The notes: generated by a model not told the origin, from the sequence alone. A DNA stretch of 64,000 nt from Candidatus Bathyarchaeota archaeon (GCA_026014875.1 JAOZHO010000049.1:26887-90886); one strand, 5' to 3'. Numbered from the stretch's first letter, positions 16,489 to 25,196 are shown. A program made the numbers and translations.

Positions 16489-19400
16489 ATGGGAAATAAC
16501 CGGAGTGTCCCCAATCGTATAGGGAAAAATCCCTTACTCATCCTCCTGATAGCGCTGATCTCTTCGGCGATCCTCGCTTCATCTACCCCCGTGTCATCCC
16601 CCGAGGAGCCCCTCTGGGTGGAGACCAACGGCCCCCCCGGCGGGTCATTCGGGCTAATCGAGTTCAACCCCGGGAACCCCGACATCATGTACGCCGGCTC
16701 GGGGTATACCTTCTTCAGATCCGAGGACGGCGGGGACACCTGGACCCGGGTGCACCAGCTCCACGCCCTCACCGAGACCCTCGAGCTGGGAGTGAGAGCC
16801 CTGGAGTTCGACCCCCGAGACCCCGACATTCTCTACCTGGGGTGTCGAGGGGGGATGTTCAAGTCGACGGATAGCGGGGTCACGTGGACAAGTAAAACGG
16901 GGGGACTCGAGGGGATCGGCGTCCAAGCGATCACCGTCGACCCCCTCGACCCGGACATCGTCTATTTCCTGGCGAGCTACGGCGGCGATGAAAACTATGT
17001 TTACAAGAGCCTGAACGGGGGCGACAGATGGACCGACATCTCCTCCTCGCTGCCATCCACACGCGAGATGAGCATGCTGAAAGCGGTGAGGCACGACGAA
17101 CTCTACTCCGGAGGGGGCTTCGAGATGGCCCGAGACGGCGATCTCTACCACAGCACCGACGGAGGCGCCACGTGGGAGGTTAGGGACATAGGCCAGGGGG
17201 AGGACACCTTCCCGGGCCACGTCAGGATCGACCCCCACGACGAGGACCACATCTACATCGGCTTCGCAGACGCCTACAACCGGGGGAGGCGGCTGGAGGA
17301 GCTCCTCTTCGAGTCCTTCGACGGCGGGGAGACCTGGCAGCCGGTGAGTCACGGGCAGATCGGGTCCGGGATCTCCGACCTCGAGATCTCCAAGAGCAAC
17401 CCCGACCTCATCTACTATCTGTCCCCCCTCCACAGATCCACCGACGGGGGCCAAACCTGGGAACAGGTGCACACATGGAACCACGTCGAGGACTTTGGGA
17501 ACGTGGAGCAGAACTCCATCACCATCCACCCCACGGACGAGGACACCCTCTTCGCCACGCTGATGGGGCAGGGCATCGCCAAGAGCACCGACAGAGGGAA
17601 GACCTGGTGGCTCTCCACCACGGGAATGGTGAGCACCTTCGTCACCAACGTGGCCACCGACCCCGTCGACCCCGACACCGTCTACGTCTCCGGGGGGGAC
17701 GGGAGCGGCACCTGGAAGACCACGGACGGGGGAGAGACCTGGGAGGTCCTCAACAAAGGGGGGATCCATCACCCCTGGGTGGACGAGCTCACCATCGTCC
17801 CCAGCGACCCCAACATCATCTATGACATCGCCGACATCGGCCTCATCTATAAGTCGGAGGACGCCGGGGAGACTTGGGAGAACTGGAACAACGGTTTCCA
17901 CCACGAGTCGGTCTACGCCATCGAGGTGGATCCCGTCGACCCCGACGTCATCTACGTGATGAACAACGGCTTCGGCATGTTCAAGACCGTGGACGGGGGG
18001 GATGGCTGGCACTACCTCCTCTACTCCCCCGACTACTCCTACACCATCGCCATCGACCCCTCCGACACCAGCATCGTCTACAGCGGGTACAACAGGAAGG
18101 TCTTCGAGAACGCATCCAGGGTCTACAAGTCCACATCGGCGGGAGAGGACTGGGAGGTCGTCCTCGAGATACCCGACTCGGAGGCGGTCACCTCCGTGGC
18201 AATAGACCAGCAAGACCCCGACAGGATCTACGCCGGAGCGACCGGCGCAAGTGGTGAGATATACTTCAGCGATGACAAGGGTCAGACCTGGGCCACCCTC
18301 AACGACCTCTTCACCTTCAGCACCATACACGCCCAGAACCAGCTGGCCGTCAGCCCCACTGACGAGAACACCGTCTATGCGACGCCCTGGGGGGCGGGTC
18401 TCTACAAGACCACGGACGCCGGCGCCACATGGGTGGAGCTGAAAAACGCTCCCACCGTGTCGATAGCCAGCATAACCATCGATCCCACGGACACTGACAA
18501 TGTGTACATCGCCGACAGGACGCAGGCCATACTTTACGGATCGGACGACGGAGGGCAGACGTTCGAGGAGGTGTTCGACGCCGGCCCCATGTACTCCAGG
18601 TTAATGAAGGTCAAGCTAGACCCCGGCGACCCTGGCACCATCTACGTCTCCGCCTTCAGGCATAACGCCATCATGGGCAGCCTGTTCCGCATAAGGGACG
18701 GGGAGACATCCGACATCACGGGCTCGATACCGAGAGCCATCATCGACATCGCAATCGACCCCGGGGATCCGGAGACCATCTACGTCTCCCTCCACGGGGA
18801 GAACGTGTACAAGACCGAGGACGGAGGGGAGAACTGGGAGAACCTGGAGAACCTGCCCCTCACAGGCGTCTTCGACATCGAGATAGACCCCTCAGACACC
18901 GACGTGCTGTACACGGCAGCCATCGCCGGCAGAAGGTGCCCCCCCGAGCTGCTCTACCCCGAGTTCTTCCCACCCGTCGAGCCCGAAGCCATAGGGGGCC
19001 ACGGGGTCTACAAGAGCGTAGACGGAGGGCTGACATGGGAGAGCATCAACAGGGACGTGCTCAGCAAGCCCTTCAGGGCGCTAGCAGTCCACCCGGAGAA
19101 CCCGAGAGTGATCTACGCAGGGGCAGCGAACGGGATCTACGTGACCACCGACGGCGGTGAAACCTGGGCGGCTCAGAACGTCGGGCTGGATTACAGGAGC
19201 ATCGGGGCCCTGGATATCAGCGGGGACACGATATACGCCGGGACTCGCGGCGGGGGAGTCTACGTCGGCACAATAAGCGAAGACTATACCGTGGAATGGG
19301 CTGCCACGAGCGGACCTGTCCCCCGGATCCACAACATCCAGCTGCTGGTCGATCCCACGGATTCCGACGTCATCTACGCGAGCTCGTACCCCGGCGGCAT

Positions 19401-21054
19401 GTTCAAGTCCACGGACAGGGGGGTGACATGGAAGGATAAGAACTTCTTCATGCCGAGCTTCGAGGTGGAGGACACCCTCAGGCAGGGCTACTACAAGTTC
19501 GTGATGGACCCCGACGACCCCCAGAGGCTGGTCTTCGGCATATACGGGGAGGGAGTCTACGTCTCGAATGATGGAGCGGACAGCCAGATGCCCCTGTTCG
19601 GGGACATGAACGAGATGAGGGGCGCGAACGTGACGACGGTGGCCGTCGACCCCGAGGACTCGGACACCATCTACGCCGCCACGGCCGAGGGCGTCTACGT
19701 CACGAGGGATGGCGGGAGGAGCTGGGACCCGATAAACGGCGGGCTAATCGTCGACGACATCATGACCCTGGCCTTCACCGGGGACGGCGTCCTGTTCGCC
19801 GGGAGCAAGGGCTACGGCGTCTACACGCTCCGGGATGGCGGGGACAGCTGGGATGGCCCCTTCAAAGTGGAGAACTACGGGGTCTTCTGGCACGTCTGGG
19901 ACAGGCCCCTCTACCTCTACAACGCGCTCCTGGTGAACCCCTTCGACCCGGGCATCATGTACCTGGGCACATTCCCCACGGGGTTCTACAGGACCCTGGA
20001 CGGGGGCCTCACGTGGCGCGAGATCAACACCAACTTCACCATTGACGGGGCGTTCTCCATGTCGTTCCACCCCTACAACAAGAGCGTCATCTTCGCGGGG
20101 ACCTACAACGGCGTCTCCCGGTCCGACGACTCGGGGGAGACCTGGAGGCGCTGGGACAGGGGGATGCCACAAGAGCTCTGGGTCTTCTCCATCGTCTTCA
20201 ACCCCTTGAATCCCGACATCGTCTATGCCGCGGCCAAGAACGGGGAGAACATGGGGACCGGGAGGGAGGACTTCAGGGGCACAGTCCTCAAGTCCACCGA
20301 CGGCGGGGCGAACTGGGTCGAGATCGCCAACGGCCTCCACCTTTGGAACGAGTACTACCAGCTCGTGATGTACCCCTATAACTACGACGTGCTCTTCGTG
20401 AGCTCGGGGCAGGGGGTCTACATGACCGAGGACGCCGGGGGGAGCTGGACCATGATTAACGGCGGGCTGGAGGTCTCGGGGGGGATGGTGGGGAGCGGCA
20501 TCGTGAACAACGTGGCGAACAACCTCGCCCTGGACGCCGAGGGGAGATTCCTCTACCTGGGGACCATGGCCCGGGGGGTCTTCAAGGCGGACCTGGAGAA
20601 GCTGGATCTGGAACGGGACCCCGAGGCCCTCCCCCTGAGCTGCTTCAACTACGTCCAGGACGGGGACGAGACGGGCGTCGACACTGGTGGGAGCTGCGTC
20701 GTCGCCGATGGGGAGTACGACTACGGCCTCGCGATAAAGCTGACGGCCATGGAGCCCCCTGACGCCCATGAACCAGAGCCTGAGACCCCCGAGGGGCCAT
20801 CGGAAACCAACGGGGCGAGTGATGAACCGGATGAAACGGGTGAACCCCCCGCGGAGGAACCCGGAGCTAGTGAGGAGCCCCCGGAGGATGAAGAGCTACC
20901 CCCGGAGTCAGAAGAAACCCCCTCCGAGGAACCCGACACCACTGGAGATGGAGGAGAGGAGGAACCCCCTGAACCCGGGCTCCCCTATCCCACGGTTGTC
21001 CTCGGGCTCGTGCTGGTGATCACGCTCCTCGTCATAGCCTATATCCGGAAATAA
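16489..21054 (+). CDS. Giant secreted VPS10/BNR-type beta-propeller protein (1521 aa)
   Basis: An extracellular protein with a signal peptide (LLILLIALISSAILAS), then over 20 repeats of the form IDPxDPDxIYxG...GVYKSTDGGxTWE (for example KSTDSGVTWTS, KTTDGGETWEV), the Asp-box/sortilin-propeller pattern. At about 50 residues per blade pair this makes two or three large propellers. A Pro/Glu/Ser-rich stalk follows (residues about 1425-1490), then a single C-terminal helix (TVVLGLVLVITLLVIAYI) ending IRK. It is therefore anchored and projects through the cell envelope. ATG 16489 has GGATATAATACG about 25 bases before it. Similar folds occur in glycan-active and receptor proteins; which applies is not known. 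Confidence 0.85.
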   Translation: MGNNRSVPNRIGKNPLLILLIALISSAILASSTPVSSPEEPLWVETNGPPGGSFGLIEFNPGNPDIMYAGSGYTFFRSEDGGDTWTRVHQLHALTETLELGVRALEFDPRDPDILYLGCRGGMFKSTDSGVTWTSKTGGLEGIGVQAITVDPLDPDIVYFLASYGGDENYVYKSLNGGDRWTDISSSLPSTREMSMLKAVRHDELYSGGGFEMARDGDLYHSTDGGATWEVRDIGQGEDTFPGHVRIDPHDEDHIYIGFADAYNRGRRLEELLFESFDGGETWQPVSHGQIGSGISDLEISKSNPDLIYYLSPLHRSTDGGQTWEQVHTWNHVEDFGNVEQNSITIHPTDEDTLFATLMGQGIAKSTDRGKTWWLSTTGMVSTFVTNVATDPVDPDTVYVSGGDGSGTWKTTDGGETWEVLNKGGIHHPWVDELTIVPSDPNIIYDIADIGLIYKSEDAGETWENWNNGFHHESVYAIEVDPVDPDVIYVMNNGFGMFKTVDGGDGWHYLLYSPDYSYTIAIDPSDTSIVYSGYNRKVFENASRVYKSTSAGEDWEVVLEIPDSEAVTSVAIDQQDPDRIYAGATGASGEIYFSDDKGQTWATLNDLFTFSTIHAQNQLAVSPTDENTVYATPWGAGLYKTTDAGATWVELKNAPTVSIASITIDPTDTDNVYIADRTQAILYGSDDGGQTFEEVFDAGPMYSRLMKVKLDPGDPGTIYVSAFRHNAIMGSLFRIRDGETSDITGSIPRAIIDIAIDPGDPETIYVSLHGENVYKTEDGGENWENLENLPLTGVFDIEIDPSDTDVLYTAAIAGRRCPPELLYPEFFPPVEPEAIGGHGVYKSVDGGLTWESINRDVLSKPFRALAVHPENPRVIYAGAANGIYVTTDGGETWAAQNVGLDYRSIGALDISGDTIYAGTRGGGVYVGTISEDYTVEWAATSGPVPRIHNIQLLVDPTDSDVIYASSYPGGMFKSTDRGVTWKDKNFFMPSFEVEDTLRQGYYKFVMDPDDPQRLVFGIYGEGVYVSNDGADSQMPLFGDMNEMRGANVTTVAVDPEDSDTIYAATAEGVYVTRDGGRSWDPINGGLIVDDIMTLAFTGDGVLFAGSKGYGVYTLRDGGDSWDGPFKVENYGVFWHVWDRPLYLYNALLVNPFDPGIMYLGTFPTGFYRTLDGGLTWREINTNFTIDGAFSMSFHPYNKSVIFAGTYNGVSRSDDSGETWRRWDRGMPQELWVFSIVFNPLNPDIVYAAAKNGENMGTGREDFRGTVLKSTDGGANWVEIANGLHLWNEYYQLVMYPYNYDVLFVSSGQGVYMTEDAGGSWTMINGGLEVSGGMVGSGIVNNVANNLALDAEGRFLYLGTMARGVFKADLEKLDLERDPEALPLSCFNYVQDGDETGVDTGGSCVVADGEYDYGLAIKLTAMEPPDAHEPEPETPEGPSETNGASDEPDETGEPPAEEPGASEEPPEDEELPPESEETPSEEPDTTGDGGEEEPPEPGLPYPTVVLGLVLVITLLVIAYIRK

Positions 21055-21142
21055 CCGTTCAATGCCGTGCTCTAGGTTCTGGACAGACGAGCCTGCCCAG
21101 AAGCCTTTTCCTTCCTCGGCCTCTGTCTCAAGGGTGAATTCT

Positions 21143-21705
21143 ATGGCCGACGAGAGGAGCAACAGGATCGCTGTGGTCTGCCACTGCATGATGAATGTCC
21201 ACTGCCTCGAGGCGAGTCTCGCCGAGTACAGGGGCCTCGAGGAGGAGGTCGTCGGGCCCTCATCGAGAGCGGCTTCGGGATAGTCCAGCTCAGGTGCCCC
21301 GAGACCCGGCTCCACGGCGTCGAGAGGCTCCCCATGCCCAAGGACACCTACGATAAGCCTCATATCCGGGAGTCCTACTCCGCTCAGGCCCGGGAGGAGG
21401 TCCTCCAGCTCAAGGAGTTCGTGGGGAACGGGGCAGAGATATCCGTGATCGTGGGGGCGGAGGCGAGCCCCAGCTGTGGGGTCACCGTGGTGGGCCGGTG
21501 GAAGGAGGGGGTTCCAGTCGAGACCCGGAAGTTCCCCCAGGACGTTGACTTCGTCCCGGGGAGAGGGGTCTACTTTGAGGAGTTGGAGAAGCTCCTGGAC
21601 GAGGAGGGCATCAAGCCCGCCTGGGTGGGGGTCCCCGGGAAGTCCACCAAGAAGGTGTTCCCCGAGATGTTCCAAGAGACCCTCAAGAAGATCCGGGAAC
21701 TATAG
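21143..21705 (+). pseudogene. Frameshifted CHCxxN-type family protein (DUF523/TudS-like)
   Basis: Two frames together encode one conserved archaeal protein. The first frame from ATG 21143 gives RIAVVCHCMMNVHCLE, then YRGLEEEVV. After about 21252 the sense passes to the next frame: ALIESGFGIVQLRCPETRL, MPKDTYDKPHIRESYS, VGAEASPSCGVTVVGRW. Insertion of one base near 21252 restores a 188-residue protein. The Cys residues (CHC, CPE, SCG) suggest Fe-S or thiol chemistry; relation to DUF523/2-thiouracil desulfurase is tentative. It is either a real pseudogene or a sequencing error, since the downstream half shows no further decay. Confidence 0.65.
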
Positions 21706-21800
21706 CCCCGGCGCCGCTGAGTGATTCACCCACCCTGATATTTAGCATCCCCCCTAGGAGCATAGGATGCCTGACGATATCGCGTCGCTCGGCGGCCCTC

Positions 21801-22211
21801 TTAACGCTCCAGCATCTGTTTGACGGTGATGGCCTCGACGCCAGCTTCCTCGGCCCTCGTCCTTAGCTTGTTGTCCTCGGTGACGAGTGGCTGTTTGCTC
21901 TCTGCGTGGTGGAGGTAGGCGGCGTCGTAGTATGTGAGGCCGTGTTCGATGGCGAGCTTCATCGTCTCGGATGCTTTCCCGGGAGTATTTGTTCTGAGGA
22001 CGATCATGTGGTTGATGATCCGGGCAGCGTATCCCACCATGGCGCGTGCTCCTTCGGGAGTGATGTTGCCAAACAGGGCGGATTCCTTCCAGATGACGTT
22101 GCCGATCTCGTAGTATGCGAGGTCCAGGGTGTGGTTGCCCTCGAGGTGTTGGGGGGCGTCCCCTTTCTCGGTGAGGAGCATGTGGGCGATGGCGCTGGAG
22201 TCCAGGATTAT
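21801..22211 (-). CDS. vapC: VapC-like PIN-domain toxin, apparent AUA start
   Basis: A PIN-domain ribonuclease of 136 residues in the full frame: ILDSSAIAHM (first catalytic Asp), an acidic DLAYYEIGNVIWKES, and late acidic residues in YYDAAYLHHAE and LVTEDNKLR. The first ATG (22181) would delete the N-terminal catalytic Asp. The natural start is ATA at 22209-22211, which overlaps the vapB stop (ATAATC/TAA) just where other VapC genes have ATG. No GTG or TTG lies nearby. The toxin may be silenced by an ATG-to-ATA change, or translated from a rare codon through coupling to vapB. Confidence 0.75.
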   Translation of the reverse strand: MILDSSAIAHMLLTEKGDAPQHLEGNHTLDLAYYEIGNVIWKESALFGNITPEGARAMVGYAARIINHMIVLRTNTPGKASETMKLAIEHGLTYYDAAYLHHAESKQPLVTEDNKLRTRAEEAGVEAITVKQMLER

Positions 22212-22435
22212 CTTAGGGGCCCCCGGTCCTCCCTGATCCCCTCGATTATCCGTTCCCGGGGAATCTTCTCGAGGAACTCCCCCAGCTCCTCGGCCATCCC
22301 CCGGAGCTCCTCCCTCTCCCTCCGCCTGACCTCTTCCTCTAGGGCTTTCCGGGTGACCTCGCTGACCTCTATGCCATATCTCCTCAGGTCGGCCTTGAGC
22401 TCCGTGGGGATCCTCACCGAGATTACAGATCCCAT
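22208..22435 (-). CDS. vapB: VapB-like antitoxin
   Basis: A 75-residue antitoxin: N-terminal MGSVISVRIPTELKADLRR (beta strand plus helix of a ribbon-helix-helix DNA-binding domain), followed by a charged helical tail that would wrap the PIN toxin. ATG 22435 is chosen; the frame reaches TTG 22456, but the extra seven residues are not family-like. A TATA-like stretch lies at 22466-22480 on the minus strand. Its stop overlaps the start region of vapC, the usual antitoxin-first TA operon. It is expected to autorepress with VapC. Confidence 0.82.
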   Translation of the reverse strand: MGSVISVRIPTELKADLRRYGIEVSEVTRKALEEEVRRREREELRGMAEELGEFLEKIPRERIIEGIREDRGPLR

Positions 22436-22506
22436 ATTACATCTGTGTATAGACAAAAACGTATGACAATATATGTTTTACGCGAAAAGGAGGGGTTATA
22501 AATCGA

Positions 22507-22577
22507 TGCTGAGGGCGGAACTCGAACCCACGAATCCCATAGAAACTGGAATCTCAATCCTACACCCTTGACTTGGA
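22507..22577 (-). pseudogene. tRNA-Leu(GAG)-like 3' fragment
   Basis: On the minus strand, a degenerate copy of the 3' two-thirds of tRNA-Leu: remnant CCAAGTCAAGGG (D arm), GGATTGAGATTCC (anticodon arm with GAG), GTGGGTTCGAGTTCCGC (T arm), then CCTCAGC-A. It aligns with the intact tRNA-Leu(GAG) at 28163-28250 over the same segment at roughly 75-80% identity by eye. No matching 5' acceptor half is found before it; the insertion sequence starts 35 bases away. It is best explained as an attachment-site remnant or dead tRNA copy. Confidence 0.6.
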
Positions 22578-22611
22578 ATGATGCGCGCGGCTTCAACAAG
22601 CGAGTCTTAAC

Positions 22612-22643
22612 CGCGCAGGCAGGTTCAATAATTGTGAGTTTTT
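22612..22643 (+). repeat. IS left terminal inverted repeat
   Basis: This end begins CGCGCAGGC and matches the reverse complement of 23851-23883, allowing one inserted base and several mismatches. Conservation is strongest in the outer 22 bases, as expected for transposase-binding ends. Confidence 0.6.
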
Positions 22644-22808
22644 GATCCGATGAGATGTTTTTCAACTTATCTCAGCTCCCCCTCCAAAAGAATCCAGCTC
22701 AAGACTCATATGATCGGCGTCAACGGAGGAGAACCCATGCCTCACAGGGCCTCCATGAACCAGCAGAAGCAGAGCATCCTCTAACCAACCCCTCCTCCAT
22801 CTCCACCC

Positions 22809-23816
22809 TCAGGAGAAGAAGGCCACGCTCTGCCTGAGTTCCGGCCTCCCGATGCCGTAGGCGGCTATACAAACGGCGTACGCCACCATCAACACCAGGC
22901 TCACGTGGATGCTGGCGTTCCCCAACCCCTGCCAGGTCAACCGACTATACGCCAGCCGACTCTTCACCCGGCCGTTGAAGCCTTCCACCACAGCCCGCAG
23001 CCTCTTGTAGATCACACGCTTATGTTCGGGACCCTCCACGTCGATGCGATCCTTCACTGTGAGCACATCAGGCGGGTTCACCCGCCGCTTCAGCTTCCTC
23101 CAGGCTATGATGTGATCTATCTTCAGGGACTCGAGGAAGTCGAAGACTGCCTGTGATTCGAACTGGCTGTCCGCGGCGAGGAGCTCCACCTCGATGCATT
23201 CGCCCAGCACCCGGGTCAGCAACGCCTCTACGAGTTGTTTCTCGTTCACATTCAACGGAGCCTCGACGTGGCCCAATGGGAATCCTTCGATGTCGACGAG
23301 GAAGAGGCTCTGGTATCCGAGGAGGAAGCCCTTCTTGCCCCGGCCGAGTCGGGCGTCGGGGTCTCCCAGGCCCCGGCGGGTGTCGTGGGGGTCTCTGCTG
23401 CTCCAGGCGGGGAGGTCGGTGCCGTCTAGGACAGCTGCCTGGACGAGGCCTGCGGCGGACAGGGGCTGACTCGCCCTGAGGCTGAGGGCTTCTCTTCTGA
23501 GCCAAGCCTCTATTATGCGGAAGCCCTCGACGCCGATGCGCTTTTTCATCTGGGAGAAGTGGGCCTCGCAGGGGGCCCTGTCCCCGTAACCGCAGGCTCG
23601 TCTTAGGTAGGCGTTTCTCCTGAGGCGTTTCACCAGGTCTTTGACGTAGGGTATCTGGAGGAGCTGGCGGAGCATGAGGGCTTTGAGATCCCATTCGGGG
23701 TCGTATTCGACGGGTCTTCCGGGTCCTTCCGTGTGCAGGTCTGTCCAGAGGATGGGATGGATCGGAGTTAAATCGAGGTTCTCGAACAGTAACTTGGGGG
23801 AACCTACTCCCTTCAT
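22809..23816 (-). CDS. DDE transposase (IS5/IS1182-like)
   Basis: A 335-residue transposase with an RNase-H-fold catalytic triad visible in order: Asp in AAVLDGTDLPAWS, Asp in LLAADSQFES, and Glu in AVVEGFNGRVKSRL. An N-terminal domain carries the DUF772-like segment (DLKALMLRQLLQIPYVKDL, CEAHFSQMKKRIG). The length is normal and the frame intact, so it may be active. It starts at ATG 23816 and fills most of the element bounded by the inverted repeats. Confidence 0.88.
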   Translation of the reverse strand: MKGVGSPKLLFENLDLTPIHPILWTDLHTEGPGRPVEYDPEWDLKALMLRQLLQIPYVKDLVKRLRRNAYLRRACGYGDRAPCEAHFSQMKKRIGVEGFRIIEAWLRREALSLRASQPLSAAGLVQAAVLDGTDLPAWSSRDPHDTRRGLGDPDARLGRGKKGFLLGYQSLFLVDIEGFPLGHVEAPLNVNEKQLVEALLTRVLGECIEVELLAADSQFESQAVFDFLESLKIDHIIAWRKLKRRVNPPDVLTVKDRIDVEGPEHKRVIYKRLRAVVEGFNGRVKSRLAYSRLTWQGLGNASIHVSLVLMVAYAVCIAAYGIGRPELRQSVAFFS

Positions 23817-23850
23817 CCTATCACAAGATGATGGAGTACGGCTCTCCCAA

Positions 23851-23883
23851 TAAACTCAACGAATTATTTAATCCGCCTGCGCG
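23851..23883 (-). repeat. IS right terminal inverted repeat
   Basis: This is the inverted partner of 22612-22643. It lies 34 bases beyond the transposase ATG (23816), so the transposase promoter probably overlaps this end. Confidence 0.6.
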
Positions 23884-23905
23884 CGTTCATTTCCCCGTCA
23901 GATCA

Positions 23906-24634
23906 CTACTTCTGGGTCCTCAACAAGTCCCGTATCTCGCGGAGGGTGATCAGCATCTCGTCGTCCAGCCCCGGGCCTCTGGGCACCGGTTCATCCACGG
24001 GGAGGACCACCTCGGTTCCCGTCACGTAGGGGTCTCGGAACTTCCTTAGCTCGTTCAGGATGAAGTCCCTGACCTCCTCGTAGAAGACGATGCCCTCCAG
24101 CTTCTCCTCCGGCCCAGTCTGGCTGGCTCCGGAGAAGCCCGCGGTCTCGATGTGGACGCTGCCGATCCCGAAGAGCCTGGCGAAGGGCCCGGCGTTGCTG
24201 GCGATGTTGGTTATCGTCCTGAAGGGCACGTGCTTCCGGGTCACCGTGACGATGCCCCTCTTCACGTAGATCTCGGGCATGGTCTCCCCGGACTCGGCCT
24301 TCACGGAGTACTCGATGCTGTTGACGTAGAACGGCTGTATGATCAGGGCTGGAATCAGCCAGATCAGGTTCAGCACTATCATCCAGTAGTTCAGGGGGCC
24401 TATCCACGTGTTGATGAGCAGTGCGGCGCTCGGATAATCCAGAGGCTCCGCAAACGCTAAGAAATAAGCCAGCACCACGAAGCCGATTAGGGCGCCCAAC
24501 CAGATGGCCGCCGCAGCGACGACGCCCTTGGTCCACTCCTTGTGGAGGAACGCTTTGGATGGCTTGAAGACCTTACCGCTCGTGACTTTACTTATGGGGG
24601 GCTTGATCACCTTTCCTTTGATTTCTTTTCCCAT
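23906..24634 (-). CDS. Membrane PH-like (DUF304/YdbS) protein
   Basis: About 242 residues. A basic N-terminal tail is followed by two membrane helices (VVAAAAIWLGALIGFVVLAY; WMIVLNLIWLIPALII). A bacterial-PH-like domain follows (EIYVKRGIVTVTRKHVPF, RTITNIASNAGPFARLFGI, VHIETAGFSG), as in YdbS/YdbT proteins, with a C-terminal helix. ATG 24634 is preferred over GTG 24643 because AAGGAG lies eight bases before it. The upstream HTH gene stops at 24636, so the two overlap or abut and form one operon. It probably acts in membrane or stress physiology. Confidence 0.82.
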   Translation of the reverse strand: MGKEIKGKVIKPPISKVTSGKVFKPSKAFLHKEWTKGVVAAAAIWLGALIGFVVLAYFLAFAEPLDYPSAALLINTWIGPLNYWMIVLNLIWLIPALIIQPFYVNSIEYSVKAESGETMPEIYVKRGIVTVTRKHVPFRTITNIASNAGPFARLFGIGSVHIETAGFSGASQTGPEEKLEGIVFYEEVRDFILNELRKFRDPYVTGTEVVLPVDEPVPRGPGLDDEMLITLREIRDLLRTQK

Positions 24635-24635
24635 T

Positions 24636-25139
24636 TTATTCACTCCTTTTTCTCTTGTATCGAGGAATCTCCTTGGCTGCCAGCTTGTTGAAGATCGCTA
24701 TGGATCTCTGGGTCATGGGTCGTTCCATCTCGTCGAGCCTCAGCTCGATGCTGTACTCCTCCGTGATGGCGTCGAGGGTATCGCTGCACTCGGCCTCCTT
24801 GGGGCACTCCGGGCAGAGTTTCCCGGCGTAGGAATCATGCCTGTACCAGACGATGACCCCCAGGGTCTCCGTGTAGACGATGTAGACCTGTGCGTTGGCC
24901 TGGTAGTCGAATCCGATGAGGAGCCCCTTGTAGTCCTGGAGGCTCTCGACGTCCAGCCGGTGGCTCTCCGCGTGCTCCTCGAGGGCCTGGGAGATCTTCT
25001 TCCGGGCCCTGTTGAGCACCCGGGAGACGTAGGCGGGGCTCAGGTTCTCTCCCTCCTGTTCCTCGGCGATGGTGCCCGTGGATTTCCCTCTCTGGAACTC
25101 CTTCCAGACGATGGCTTCCTGTTTCGATAGCAGTCCCAT
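24636..25139 (-). CDS. Tfx/sigma-like HTH regulator with Cys-rich segment
   Basis: From ATG 25139, 167 residues: an N-terminal helix-turn-helix (LLSKQEAIVWKEFQRGKSTG, then AYVSRVLNRARKKI) resembling Tfx and sigma-70 region 4 recognition helices. A mixed alpha/beta domain follows, with a CPECPKEAEC motif that may bind a metal or Fe-S. GAGGAAC lies upstream as a ribosome site, and a large inverted repeat at 25150-25196 overlaps the 5' region, suggesting autoregulation. It is translationally coupled to the PH-domain membrane protein, which it may control. Confidence 0.7.
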   Translation of the reverse strand: MGLLSKQEAIVWKEFQRGKSTGTIAEEQEGENLSPAYVSRVLNRARKKISQALEEHAESHRLDVESLQDYKGLLIGFDYQANAQVYIVYTETLGVIVWYRHDSYAGKLCPECPKEAECSDTLDAITEEYSIELRLDEMERPMTQRSIAIFNKLAAKEIPRYKRKRSE

Positions 25140-25149
25140 TTTTGTTCCT

Positions 25150-25196
25150 CTTGTATCAATGCCGACCCGTTCCCGGATCGGCATATCTTACACAAG
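25150..25196. promoter_or_regulatory. Long interrupted palindrome before HTH gene
   Basis: CTTGT (25150-25154) and ATGCCGA (25159-25165) pair with TCGGCAT (25178-25184) and ACAAG (25192-25196). It lies 11-57 bases upstream of the HTH start at 25139. The dyad is a good candidate operator for that regulator, or a 5'-UTR hairpin. Confidence 0.5.

Larger units (their letters stand above)
22612..23883. mobile_element. Insertion sequence with DDE transposase and imperfect TIRs
   Basis: The element is about 1.27 kb. The left end (22612 onward) reads CGCGCAGGCAGGTTCAATAA inward; the right end read inward from 23883 is CGCGCAGGCGGATTAAATAA. They match at about 17 of the first 20 positions, with weaker similarity to about base 32. 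The single transposase gene lies between them on the minus strand. No clear target-site duplication is visible at the flanks, so the exact outer ends may be a few bases off. The family resembles IS5/IS1182-type elements. Confidence 0.7.

Noticed and set aside
16654..18330. 558-codon minus-strand ORF antisense to the giant propeller gene
   Set aside because: Its Val/Gly/Asp-rich translation is the mirror of GAC/GGG/ATC-rich repeats in the real gene; no start signal or domain.
19744..20769. 341-codon minus-strand ORF
   Set aside because: Also a shadow of the propeller gene in G+C-rich DNA.
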